From Hirsutella rhossiliensis (Eukaryota; Ascomycota; Sordariomycetes; Hypocreales; Ophiocordycipitaceae): 64,000 bases of DNA. The stretch lies in assembly GCF_020360975.1 (NCBI RefSeq), contig NW_025408688.1:124001-188000 (forward strand), in the 5' to 3' direction. Both the position numbers and the translations under genes were made by a program. Positions 46,045 to 56,455 of this stretch are shown in pieces. Under the pieces are notes generated by a model. That model ran no database searches. It saw only the letters and a list, made by a program, of their open reading frames with translations, and had not been told where the DNA came from. The first letter of the stretch is position 1. The number at the start of each line of letters is the position of its first letter.

Positions 46045-46257
46045 TGTTAGGCGCACAGCCACGTTGTAACAGAGAGTGAAGAACGGAGGCGATCGATGCA
46101 ATTGTTGATCTCTGGCCACTCACCAACTTAGGTTGGGGAGCGAGGCCTCTGTTAATACACCAGCTTCCTCCGTGTTTCCACGGACTCTCCTCCGTGTTGT
46201 TACGGAGTCTCACTCCCTTGGGGCAGGGCCTACAGGCTACGTCCCAGGCGCGTGACA
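46045..46257 (-). mobile_element. Solo LTR inside the MULE
   Basis: On the minus strand it starts TGTCACGCGCC and ends GCGCCTAACA (213 bp). It contains TTGATCTCTGGCC-type and GAAGAACGGAGG blocks shared with the other LTRs in this window. The flanks are TCATG and CCATG, a 5-bp duplication with one mismatch. No internal retroelement sequence is adjacent, so it is a solo LTR formed by recombination. Confidence 0.85.
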
Positions 46258-46494
46258 CCATGAGCCTGGTGGAACCGTGGAAGGACGTCCTACAATAGGA
46301 CTTCCTGCCAAATCCTATTGTACAATTAGGGCTCAATTATAGAAGGATTACTGAAATGCTAGATTGGAATTTGTGACAAGCATCTCCAACACAGGAGTTA
46401 AATGGATATATCTCCTTCGCTTCATAACTGGCGTTGACAAGTCCCAAGAATGCTGTCTGCGGGATCGTTGGCGAAGTCGGAGTTCTTGTGGCTA

Positions 46495-46557
46495 TGCTGT
46501 GGCTGAATGTGGGGTGCGTGCGAATTGAGATTTTGGTGCGTGTGAATAAAGACTGTC
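46495..46557 (-). repeat. Right terminal inverted repeat of the MULE
   Basis: Its reverse complement starts GACAGTCTTTATTCACACGC, as on the left. Homology stops after CACAGC on both sides. The transposase promoter must lie between this repeat and 45872, a stretch now containing the solo LTR. Confidence 0.9.
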
Positions 46558-47729
46558 AAGAAATAACATCGACATTCGTACGGTGGTCCGTCTACTGCGC
46601 TTATTTCGGACTACCACCGTCAATCGGAAGTGTTAGTATAACAGATATTGCTACAAGCGATGATGTAGCGATGACAACTACCGACACCGGGCGGGAAGAA
46701 CAAGCAACATTCAGCGGAAAGCCCACAACGAGGGATGAAGAAGACGTAAGCTTGGCTGTTATAAGGCAGGAGCTTGAATTGGAGCGAGCGAGGCTCCACA
46801 GCACGCATCAGCAAGTGGGAAACCAAAGTAGGAGGCTTGAACAGTTGGCGCGGAAGGAAGTGATGCAGCAGGGAAGGCTCGACGGGATAAGCCGTCAAGT
46901 GCGAGACCAGAATGCAAGACTCGAAGAGTTGAGACGAGACTCGCTTCTGGAGCAGGAGAGACTGGACAGATTTAGGAGTTTGGTGGAGCAAGAGCAGGGC
47001 AGACTGCATGAACACCCTACAAGCTCCCCCAGGCACTTCGCGGCCTCGCGAACCCTCTCGATTGAAGGTTCAGAGGTGGAGCAAGAGGATGATTCCGCAA
47101 ACACGACATCAGCAGCTATCGATGGTGTTCACTTTCAATCACTCCGTTCTGAATGCAGAAGAGTTATCAAAGAACAAATACCATCCTGTTCACAGAGCAT
47201 TTCTATGACCCAAGGTAACAGTTCTTCCCGACCCATTAACTTCTGCACATACTGTTTCTCACATAATTATTTCATAGCGAATGAAGCCTTGGAGCCAAAT
47301 CACGGAGACCTTCGATATGACTCTTTTTCTTCTAGCCTTGTCACGCCGAATGACCAACTAGCAGCATCTTCGCGGTGCAGGAGCCAAGAAAAGAAGAGGA
47401 ACAAGCCACGCACCGCTTCATGCAGTGCCCAAAGGAAACGCCTTTCGACCCGAAGTAGCCGAGAACACGAACTTATGCGTTTGAGAGCGGCAAGACGCGG
47501 ACCTGACTGACGGATTGGTACGGGCTGTGCCCGGCTTGGTGGACCCGGCTGTCCCGGGTCCGGTGGGTTATGCCCGGCCTCAGGTCCCAGGCCCCGGCTC
47601 CGCTCTGCGGAGCCGATGGCTGCAAGAATGTTCTTCGATGGGCGATATAAACCCACACTCGGGACTGCGCCTCAATCCTTGCTTTCTGTTTTCCTTAGCT
47701 CTAGATAGACAATACTTAGGCACCTGCTT

Positions 47730-47896
47730 TATATGGAGCATAATCACGACGAAACTGTGAGAAACGGAGACCAATGATTGAATTGTTGATCTCTGAAGAG
47801 CCCTTTCAACACTTGAGAGGCGGGGTCCTTTAAGTAATAGCATCCACACGTTTCTGACGCTATGTCTCGGAGGTCTGCCATAGCTGGCACGTGACA
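47730..47896 (-). mobile_element. Solo LTR, shortened variant
   Basis: On the minus strand it starts TGTCACGTGCC and ends GCTCCATATA (167 bp, with TATA where the family has TACA). It is flanked by TGCTT on both sides. The inner block TTGATCTCTGAAG is shared with the family, while the middle is shorter. Confidence 0.78.
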
Positions 47897-47901
47897 TGCT
47901 T

Positions 47902-48735
47902 CTTGAATGAACTTGGGCCAGCCTCTTTCACGAATTCATCAAACACAATATCATATTTAGCGGCACATGGCATATAACCTGCCAGGAGCAAAGGTACCAC
48001 ACCTTCGGCGCCACCCGTTCAAGACGTAACAATAGCGGAAGCAAGATCGACTTGAGCCGTCCAGAGCGTTGCCTGGCCGCTAAGATGTATAAGATCATGA
48101 AAATAAGGCGCATTTTATAGTTGGTCGTGTCAAGATGAAGACGAAGAGAAAGAAGGACAGATTACGAAGACTGTTAATCATCGACCGTTTATCCGTATCT
48201 TTGGAGTGGTCTCTTCCGCAGGGGCACGGATAACAGGGAAGACAAAGTCGAGGTTCCCAACAACTGAGATTCAAGAAGACCAAGACAAACTTAGGGATTC
48301 TAAATTCGTGTATGTCTCTACCAGCTCGTTATATTGAGAGTGTATTCGTCTGGAAGGTCGTTGAAGACTCTGCTTGTGGGAACTAAGTTAGAGGAGCTAC
48401 TCCAATATCACGATCGCTATGTAGTACTGCGTACAAAATGCCGCCGTATTATTGGGCCGCGCACCATGTTCTTCCATAGATACGCAGTACGTTGCAGGTT
48501 TGTGTGAAACATTTGAAAGGGCAATCGTGCTCTTTTTGCCAGTACAGGTGATTAGTGACGAAGGATAGTATCTAATCAGCACCGAATCGAGACAGTCATA
48601 ATAAGACACTGAGGTCCATGCGTGTGTCGTACTGTCTATGCTGTGTGGGCAATTTGTGCTCAACAGAAGTAAGAGGTATGAATCGGCGAGCTTAGAAGTT
48701 GTCGAGTCTCAATTGACGAGGTTTAAAACGGCTAG
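47902..48735. other. No recognisable gene
   Basis: About 830 bp of AT-richer sequence with only short open frames. I see no repeat, promoter or protein match. Confidence 0.4.
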
Positions 48736-48850
48736 GTTTAGTGTGGCAAGGTTTAGTGTGGCAAGGTTTAGTGTGGCAAGGTTTAGTGTGGCAAGGTTTA
48801 ACGTGGCAAGGTTTAGCGTGGCAAGGTTTAGCGTGGCAAGGTTTGACACG
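48736..48850 (+). repeat. 15-bp minisatellite, seven units
   Basis: GTTTAGTGTGGCAAG repeats head to tail from 48736 to 48840, followed by a partial eighth copy. The first four units are identical, and the last three carry AACGTGG or AGCGTGG variants. The period is divisible by three and reads ARFSV repeatedly in a 108-codon open frame (48638-48964) that I do not believe is a gene. Confidence 0.9.
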
Positions 48851-49129
48851 CGAAAGCCGGGACCGACGACGAGAAAACCAGTTCGACTGGATAGCCTGCG
48901 TTTGTGCGATCAGAATGCACCCTGTCTAAGGTCCTACATCCTGTCGGTTGCGAGGTTGCGGTGATTTGAAGCATTTTCTAGCCTTGACGCGCTGGAGCTA
49001 CAGCGGCGCTTAGCGGATGCATACCCTGTCTACAGGCCACTACCGCTGACTGTAGCGACGCAGCCCCTGACGGCCTGGGGCACTTTCGCCGCCAAGGTCC
49101 TCGTCATTCTATCAGACGGGTGTTCAAAA

Positions 49130-51790
49130 TCACTGCGCCATCGACTTTTCGCTACCACCGACGTTGAATTGCCCCGACGCACGTTTGTGTCCCTTTTCGC
49201 CTTGCCTGTCCTTTCGGATGGCCTTGAACAACTTATCCAAAGAGCTGGGTCCACGTTCTTCGTCCATTTGCCTCGCCACGATATCTTCAGTTAAGCCGTC
49301 CGACTGGGCCCGCCTCCGAACCTCATCGACGATGATCTTGCGCGTGGAAAAGTAATTCTTCTCTGCAGATGGCCGCCATCGAGCACCCCAGTCTCGCTCA
49401 AGAGAATCCACAGAAGGCATTTCGCCCCAGCCCTGCCGCCAGAGACGCAGCAGCTCCTGTACAGATTTGACAGAACGGGGAGCTTGAAGCTCGGAGGTTC
49501 GCGCGGCCCAGGCGGCTCGCCATGCGCTCTTCCTGGGCTTGCCCCTGGCCCGCTTGCACCATTCCCTGCTGCTCTAGAGAGCGGAGCGTATGCCGGACCG
49601 CCCGCTTGCGAAGGGCCTATCTCGGACCTGAGGACCGTCTCTCGTGGAGCGCGGCGCCTCTGTTGATGAGCTCCGCGATCTCCGCATGTTGACCTGCAGC
49701 TCCTTGGCCGGGGCTGAAGGTGACGGTGTAGGTGGCCTGCGCAAACTCATCCAACTTTGTGCATAGTTCGTAAGAAGCCCCCAAAAGGTCTAGATGTCTT
49801 CGCTCAGCTAACTGCTCGGCTGCGACCTGTTGAGTCAGTACTGTGCGCAGCTTCTCCGCAACCACCGGCATCGCTTTTGAATGACCGTGGTATGGCTGTC
49901 TTCGTGGTCCCGTGTGCATGTGTCTTGAACTTTGCTGGCGAACGCTTCAAACTCGGGGCAAGAGAAGACCGGATCCTGAAAGATAGGATGGTCGGGGTAG
50001 GACTCGCGAAGGAAGACAGCGTCCTGCAGGAGCACCTCTCGAAGCCACTCCAGGAGTTCCAAGAAGGCGCCGGCGGCCATGTTCTGCTCCACCCCAGATC
50101 TGAGAAAGGGCTACTGTGGGCCTCTTTCCATTTGTCGAGTTGAGGCCAGACCTGCACGAGTAGCACCACAGGCGGCCTTACGGTGGCCCGGGCACGAAAT
50201 AAGACCCCGACTATTCAGGGTCAAAGTCGGCCACGGCCCTCATGAATTCGAAAGGCAGGAAGTCAGATAGCAGCCGGTCATTTGGTCTCCGTTATTCCAA
50301 CGACCGGCTCGGCGGATCTGTATAGTTCGGGTCAGCCCAGGCCAGGGGGTTGGCGCGGCTTGCCTAGGGCAGATGACATGCCTGGCCTTCATCCACTCCG
50401 GCCATGTCGGCGTTTTGCGTCGCGGCCACTCTAGGCGCATGGCTGACCTTGGAGACCTTGATGCCGGCCTTCTTGTAGAACCTGGACGTCCATTCTCGGG
50501 CAGTCTGGCCCGACAACGGAGCTGTATATTCGGTGAGTGAAAGGGTCGATGCACCCTCTGAGTTTTGGGATTCCGGTGAATGCCATCACGCTTACCTTGA
50601 GGCTCCTTCGCCGATCGGCGGAGCACCTTCGTTTCATACCAGTCTTCGCTTCTTTGGAAGACGGAAACCTTTCCGCCTTTCTACCTGCCAGCGCCAGAAA
50701 AGCCAGAACGCGAGGGCGCCGATGAGACAAGACCGCGGATCTCGATGCCGCAGAGCAGATCCATACTCCATGCGGCCGTGCTGGTTGGTCTTCCCACAGT
50801 TCATCACGACAACCAGCGCCTTCGTGGTATACCCCTGGGCCTTGCAGCCCTCGTTGGGTAAGTCCAGGGGAAAGCAGTCTGCCAACTCCATCGGCAGGCG
50901 GTTGCCGGACCGCAGCAGCATGTGGTTCCCGAGCAGAAAGTCCACCTGCGTCCTCAGGGCGCAGGCGATCTCTTTCCTCTCGGACCATGCCACGTTGGTG
51001 TGGTCGGGTATCTGCGCCGGCGCATACACATCTCTGAGAGTTCCAACTCCCCTGTCCATGTATTCCTTCCTCTTCCGGCTCCAAGTCGTTGCAAGAATGC
51101 TGCGTTTGAGCGCCTTCAGTGCCACTCCTGTGGCCGGGCCGCAGGATTGACTCCCGGCTCTTCTGCTCGTCGTAAAGCTTCTGTATGGCCGAGACGTAGC
51201 CCCGTACAGTATTATACTGTAGTTTGAGCGTGGACTCATACAACTCCAAGTCGGAGTCTGACTCGTATTCGCTACCTCCGCCGCCTACAACGATGGTATC
51301 TGCTGGGGGAAGCTGGGTGTTAGTATGATGGGCTGGCTCAGTCCGACGACCACATCCCGTGATCAACATCTGTTACCTGATGGTGCTCTGCGTCTTTCAC
51401 GGCCCTCTTGGCTTCCTGAGCCTCGAGGTGTCGTTTTCTTTCATCGGCGACCCTCTTTCCTTTCTTTGGAGGACGTGATGCCACTACCTCCTTCATGAAG
51501 AGCAAGAGCTTTCCTTCATCGACCAGGTCTCCCGGTAGCTGTTGGCCCTGTGGTACCGAGGCCGGCCAAACGTCCGGGATCGCAGGCCAGTTGGCTTGAC
51601 ACCACTCCTGTGAGGCGGTCAATGCATGGATCTACATGAAGATTGCAGGGCGCGCATGCGGGCTTGCCTTCCATTCTTCCTGCTTGGGACGATAATTTCG
51701 CTTCGTATTCTTCGGCTGGGTGTTCTCCAGATCTAACAGGTAGTGCTCAATGGCCGCCCTGACCCGGGGATCCTCTATCGCGTTCGACAT
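49130..51790 (-). pseudogene. Crypton-type tyrosine recombinase
   Basis: The start is ATG 51790 (MSNAIEDPRVRAAIEHYLLDLENTQ). Two introns are predicted: a GC-AG intron 51608-51667 (GCAAGC...CAG, joining EEWK to EWCQANWP) and a GT-AG intron 51303-51376 with a perfect TACTAAC branch site. The central part carries TVRGYVSAIQKLYDEQKS and MNCGKTNQHGRMEYGSALRHRDPRSCLIGALAFWLFWRW, as in Ndc10-type Crypton recombinases. IRRAGRWNNGDQMTGCYLTS follows and contains the probable active-site Arg and Tyr. The C-terminus (EMPSVDSLERDWGARW...) is a GCR1_C domain. Frames slip near 51150, 50655 and 50265, each explicable by one base missing from a short run. The element's ends were not found. Confidence 0.8.
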
Positions 51791-52450
51791 GGTGCAGGCG
51801 GTCGCCGTCGCGACGGTGGCAATGGAGGAGGTGGAGGAGGAGGTGGGAGGAGGGAGGTGGAGCGCAACGCGCGTGAGCGAGACCGAAATCGAAGGTCTCG
51901 CGCAGGGCCCCGCGGGCGTGGACCTTCGATTTTGCCGTCCGATGGCGGTAATCCGACTAAGAAAACGCCAGCCCCGCAGGGCCGGGCCTTCGAAAACGAC
52001 ATGGTTTTGCATGGGGCGGGGCGGTAATCCGATTACCGGATGACCGGTCGGCCGGCCCCGGGACCTGTGACACCCCATTATTTGATATGCCAGGGTTTGT
52101 AGCAGGTCACCACCAACTGGATCAAACTTGGTGCACTAGCGCTAATTCACAATCATCTACGGTGAGCACTAGCAGGGGCCCGCCCTTCATTTTCATCACC
52201 CTCCTTCTGTCGCGAAGAACGTCTCTTGGTTGAGTCAGCCAGGTCACCCATGGGTAGCTAGGCCAACAAGGAGCTGACAACCGGGTCTAACGAGAAGGCT
52301 GGAAAGCTCCTATTAAAAGACTGGAGCGTTTTTAGTCGAGGAGGCTGGGGTCCCCAGCCTCTCTCAAACCTATACCTATAATACGAAAGAGGGATATAAA
52401 TAGGGGCTTGGATTTAGGCAGAAACAAAGAGAGAGAAAAATACACACAAC
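51791..52450. other. 5' flank of the Crypton and spacer
   Basis: A GC-rich stretch with GGAGGAGGTGG purine runs (51820-51870) is probably the Crypton leader. AT-richer spacer follows (52080-52450). No gene is visible. Confidence 0.4.
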
Positions 52451-52452
52451 TA

Positions 52453-53250
52453 CGGAGGAAGCCTTCAAAAGTTATCGGCCACGCTAAATTAGACCCTGTA
52501 AGGAAAAAGGAAGTAGCAACCAAATTACTATAGCACCGTTCCCAGCTTATACCTAATCTAGCCTGCCCTCGCGATATTCGTTGCCGCCCTTAAGTTTAAT
52601 TATTTTCTGCACATAACGAGGGATTCGTTCAATCCAAGCCTGTATCTTCTCTTGCGGTAGCTCCTTAAGACACCAGGCTAGTCGTTCTTTTCGCATCTTC
52701 TTCGTTAAGCCTGGCTTCCTCGTAGGCTTCGTCTTCCGGAAGCCTGCTAAGCGGAGGACTCGCCATATAGTCGTTGCTAAGACCGGGTGCCCTGCTAAGC
52801 TCAGCTCGCTAGCAATATCAACGTAGTTTTTTTCCCTTCCGTATCTATCGCGGCGACCTTCGTGAGAACCTCATCTTGGATTGTAGGCTGCTTAGAGGAC
52901 AGCCAGAACGAGGGGCATCTTAGAGCCACTCGTCTCGAAGGGTCAAGGGCAGCGCATCTGGCTTAAAGCCGCGTTGAAGAGCTCGTGTATAGATACATTT
53001 AACTGTTCTAAGAGGCACGCCAGTCAAGGCAGTAACTTCAGCAGCCGATTTCCCGCCGCCTCGAAGCACCACAATGAGGGCTCGAGTCGCGATATCTGTT
53101 TTTCGCCTTATTGTTATCGGGAATGTTAAGAAAGGCGGAGGGGCGGCTGCCATACAAAATCGCGTGCGGGGCACTCTATTTACTTTGCTACTTCCTTTTC
53201 CTTACAGGGTCTAATTTAGCGTGGCCGATAACTTTTGAAGGCTGCCTCTG
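52453..53250 (-). mobile_element. Internally deleted Tc1/mariner element
   Basis: This 798-bp element is bounded by TA dinucleotides (52451-52452 and 53251-53252). It has near-perfect inverted repeats of about 65 bp (52453 to about 52519 and about 53186-53250), both containing AGCCTTCAAAAGTTATCGGC. TA duplication and long repeats are typical of fungal Tc1 elements. Its only gene has lost the catalytic domain, so it is non-autonomous. Confidence 0.88.
52553..53174 (-). pseudogene. Tc1-like transposase with the catalytic domain deleted
   Basis: The N-terminal helix-turn-helix part reads RALIVVLRGGGKSAAEVTALTGVPLRTVKCIY, then, after a frame change near 52920-52860, DRYGREKNYVDIASELSLAG, TTIWRVLRLAGFRKTKPTRKPGLTKKMRKERLAWCL (second DNA-binding domain). 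This runs directly into QAWIERIPRYVQKIIKLKGGNEYREG, the extreme C-terminus of Tc1 transposases. The whole DDE domain that should lie between is missing. The stop is at 52553. Confidence 0.82.
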
Positions 53251-53252
53251 TA

Positions 53253-54312
53253 CACATTTCTGCATCATAGGCCCTTTCTGCTGACTTTCTTCGTGAGACC
53301 TTCAATATGAGCGTCACTTAGACTGTATTTCTCATCAACCCGAAAACTCGTTCGACCTGATACCTTGGCGTGAACCTAACGACAGCCCAATTGATAATGG
53401 ACGTATTGGCGCCGACAACGACTCTGTAGACGAAGCTGTTCGCGACCTTGATCTTGATCTTGTCATTAGAGGCTTGCGCGGCACAATACGCACGAAAAGC
53501 ACCGCTTATACTCACGCCGCTGCTTGTTCTTGTCTTCTCTCGGCTATGCCGATGTGGCGCGATAGGGACGGCCGACGGAGGTAGATGTCGGTCGACACCT
53601 ACCCCGCCGATCTACTCGACCTATATGAGTAGTTCGGGAGCCTCAAAGTTGCACGCCCAAACTCACCCGCGTTCAGCTACTGATCGCGTACAGAGCGCAG
53701 TAACGCCAAAGCTCTCTTTCCGCTGCAGTCAGAAAATGTCTGGGCTGCTGCTATCGTTAGCAGCAGCCACGCAGCTGCCATTACTAGCCTTTCGACTGTA
53801 AAATATACATAGCTCCATTCACCTTGGATGAAAGCTTTCCCTCGTAACGCTTTCTCCTGCGTGTCGTTGGCAGCGAGCGACCTGATGCAGGCGTTTCCTG
53901 AAGCGACTACGGCCCCCGAAAAGTCCGAGGTAACCAAAACGCGCCGAACTTAGCGGAGGAGGGAATCTACGCCACGCGCTGCTGATACTACTTTATATTG
54001 TATTCGAAAGAGGCGCATTTCGACTTTTTGGGAGAGGTGCCGAAGGCATCGAACGGATCAATCGAATACGATGCCATTTGGAAGCCAACATGGATGTTCA
54101 TTGACGACCTCCAGAGAGAGCGGGCGTTGGAAGAGGCCGAGGATATCACTGCGAGCGATATTGGCCAACTTGCGTGGGGGAAAGAGGCAAGTAGATGTAG
54201 CCATCTTGTCATGGATACTGAGTCTGAGTAGAATAGCGAATGTTGTCCAAAACAACCCTTAAACCCCCCTCGCTCCTTTCCCTTATACCAACGACAGTGC
54301 GTGCTCCCTATT
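53253..54312. other. No recognisable gene
   Basis: Small open frames exist on both strands (for example minus 53677-53937, with a hydrophobic stretch LVMAAAWLLLTIAA, and plus 53998-54231), but I recognise neither. A host gene fragment is possible on the minus strand. Confidence 0.35.
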
Positions 54313-54528
54313 TGTCACGCGCCTAAAGTGCTTGACCACGGTAGATGGCTGGTTAATTCCAACTACTGGCTGGAGTGACTTTTCCAGAGAAAAGCACGGG
54401 GCTGGGAGGCATCTCGTGATTATAAAGTAGGGTCGCATAGTCTCTGAGGGAGCTCGTCAGAGATCAATCCATTGCATTACTGGCCCCCGTTCTTCACTCT
54501 CTGTTTCGTTGTGTGTGTGCGCCTTACA
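54313..54528 (+). mobile_element. Solo LTR with perfect 5-bp duplication
   Basis: This 216-bp LTR starts TGTCACGCGCC and ends GCGCCTTACA, flanked by CTATT at 54308-54312 and 54529-54533. TATAAAG at 54421-54427 is a promoter candidate. It is near-identical to 61784-61997. Confidence 0.93.
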
Positions 54529-54533
54529 CTATT

Positions 54534-56455
54534 CCCATGCCCGTCGGTCAAAGACTTCGTTTCCTTCCCGGGCCTGCCCTCCAGTCAAGGAAACCCGATG
54601 CTGATCAGCAGACAACCCGATTTGGCAACATGCTCGAGAAGAAGCCGATAACTTGATATTCTCCGATTCTCGGGGGTTTCTCCTGCTTCTGCTTTTGTGT
54701 CGGTGTCGGCTAAACGCTTCAGAAGAGGCATCGTGAGATCTTCATGGGACGGCCAACGAGCCACATAACATGGAAGTTGTGCAGTGTCACATCTAGAGCC
54801 ATTTTGGTGGGCGAAGCTATCGCCCCACCCGAATCTCATCAGTTCAACGAAGGGCTGACGGACCCATGGCGAGGCATATCTCGTCATCTTTCGAGAAGCG
54901 CCAAACTCCTGCCCCCATTCCAGGAAGTGGGTTGACTGGAAAGAGTGCCCAACAGGCCGCGAGCACGCTGCTGATTGCGTTGTCATTCGTCTTTCAAGGG
55001 TCTTCAACGTCAGCTGCTGCCGTTGGTTGTTGATCAATTGACACCGACGGCTGCCGAGTGAATACGTCGGAGTTTCTGCTGCGAACTTCCATTTCGACCC
55101 TTGATGTTTTTCCTCCAAAGCAAGACGGGGCCAACAGCGACGGCCATTATGGTGAGGGAACATGTCGTGATTGAGATCAGTTACGCGGTTTCACCTGACT
55201 GAGGAATTAGAAGAATCGTATGGGTCGATTTTAGGTAGACGTAGCGCAAGGAAACAAAAAGGACAGGAAGTAGCGCAAAGGACAAAAATAGATATCTCAT
55301 GTGCTCAATCATTTAATACTCTCGCAAGCATCGTAACCCGCTTCACATTTAATACTTTTTGTTGGGGTTTTGTCTGGCTCCCATTCTGTCGGGAGGTCTG
55401 TACTGCAGTAACGCAATGGGTTGTATTCAAGATGTCTTGCTAGGAAGGGAGGAAAGGGAATGAGGGGGCACACTACGTGCCCTTTATACACGGATCCCCG
55501 AGGTCCATACACGTGACGCTAAGGGTCACGTGTGCGTGTGTGCGCACCTCCCTTACAATCCTACTATAGCTATATGCTACATTCCCACACATTCCTATAA
55601 TAAATGCAAATGACTATCTTTTAACCTTCGTAATGCCCACTAGGCGCTTTCCGCCGTCCCGGGTAACATCACCGAGTTTTAGAACACCGACGCAACGACC
55701 ACGCCCGAAATGGTATACCTCTTTATTGACGTTAGGCGAGTTTAGTTTTAGAAGTGTACCCCGTAACTTCACATTACGTAGTGCAGTAGCTTGAGCGTCA
55801 AGACGGGTTGCGCGATGACGCTACGGAAGGCTAGCACTCTCTGCGGGATTACGTGTGTATCAAGCTCCGACAGGACCAGGGTCGAGAAAACGAGAAGCCT
55901 GAAATTGAACGGGGGAATAATCCGCAAAATATATGCTCATTTTGAGGCTGCTGGGTGAACTGTAGTCTAATAATACCTCTTCAATCTTCTGAATCACGTT
56001 GCCGAATGTCTCAACTGTCCTCTGAAGGTTCGTTTTCGTCATATTCGCCGCTTCTAGCTTGATAGACTTGGGGCCTTCACGCTTGAACATGCCGCTACTT
56101 TGAACTGATTCCTTGTCAAAGGCTCAAGCAGGCTTGGAAGATAGCTCCATTGCGTTCACATCATCAAGTTGTTTGAAGACAGAAAACAGCTGCTATCTTG
56201 AGCCAAAAGGCGCTGTCCGTGGTGCAGGATTTGGTCCTCGAATTGGCTGGTTCAATTATTGTAACAATTGTGAGATAAGGCTACTGTACTCGCGTGCTTA
56301 GGAAGCCGCAGACTACCGAGGACTGCGAAGTTGTCGCCTCCGCAAATGGCCTCCGCACTGATCCAAATATGGACTTCTCTGCCGGTGATACGCATTTATA
56401 AAAGCACGACAAGCTCGCAGATCTCTTCGCCTTCGTATTATAGCTGCTCTCCGAA
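54534..56455. other. Long interval without a confident gene
   Basis: The largest open frame (minus 54585-55163, 192 codons) has no recognisable domain. A smaller one (minus 55860-56090) begins MFKREGPKSIKLEAANMTKTNLQ and is likewise unknown. AT-rich sequence fills 55240-55640. The immediate 5' flank of the LysM gene (56280-56455) contains TATAA-like CATTTATAAAAGC near 56392, about 60 bp before the ATG. Confidence 0.4.

Larger units (their letters stand above)
43366..46557 (-). mobile_element. MULE DNA transposon with long inverted repeats
   Basis: This 3192-bp element has about 62-bp near-identical terminal inverted repeats, both reading GACAGTCTTTATTCACACGC from outside. It is flanked by AAGAAATA at 43358-43365 and 46558-46565, an 8-bp (possibly 9-bp) target duplication typical of Mutator-like elements. 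It contains one transposase gene on the minus strand and a later solo LTR insertion (46045-46257) between the transposase start and the right terminal repeat. Structurally it resembles fungal Hop-type MULEs. Confidence 0.92.
42859..47510 (+). pseudogene. DUF3723 protein, 5'-truncated and interrupted by a MULE
   Basis: The left part (42859-43365) encodes ILVFRLHHPEAPRFAFAEA, ETVLYELASLAFRLGFDSDKISNIL and KRYGRPNALDHDYDKAHLFLPQM. The right part (46558-47510) continues TSTFVRWSVYCAYFGLPP, then a coiled coil rich in Glu, Gln, Arg and Leu (46740-47020). This is the order of fungal DUF3723 proteins (function unknown); their N-terminal half is missing here. Removing the MULE and one target copy joins ERKEI to TSTFVRW in frame, so the gene was open when hit. 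A candidate intron is 47215-47277 (GTAACA, TTAAC, TAG; 63 bp, in frame). The stop is at 47508-47510. Confidence 0.78.

Noticed and set aside
48736..48850. Possible CRISPR-like array
   Set aside because: The 15-bp units are directly abutting with no spacers, in a eukaryotic genome; it is a minisatellite.
48638..48964. 108-codon gene with ARFSV repeats
   Set aside because: It is open only because the 15-bp minisatellite lacks stops; nothing coding-like flanks it.
54585..55163. 192-codon minus-strand gene
   Set aside because: No domain, no homologue recognised and no promoter or intron signal; left as unassigned.
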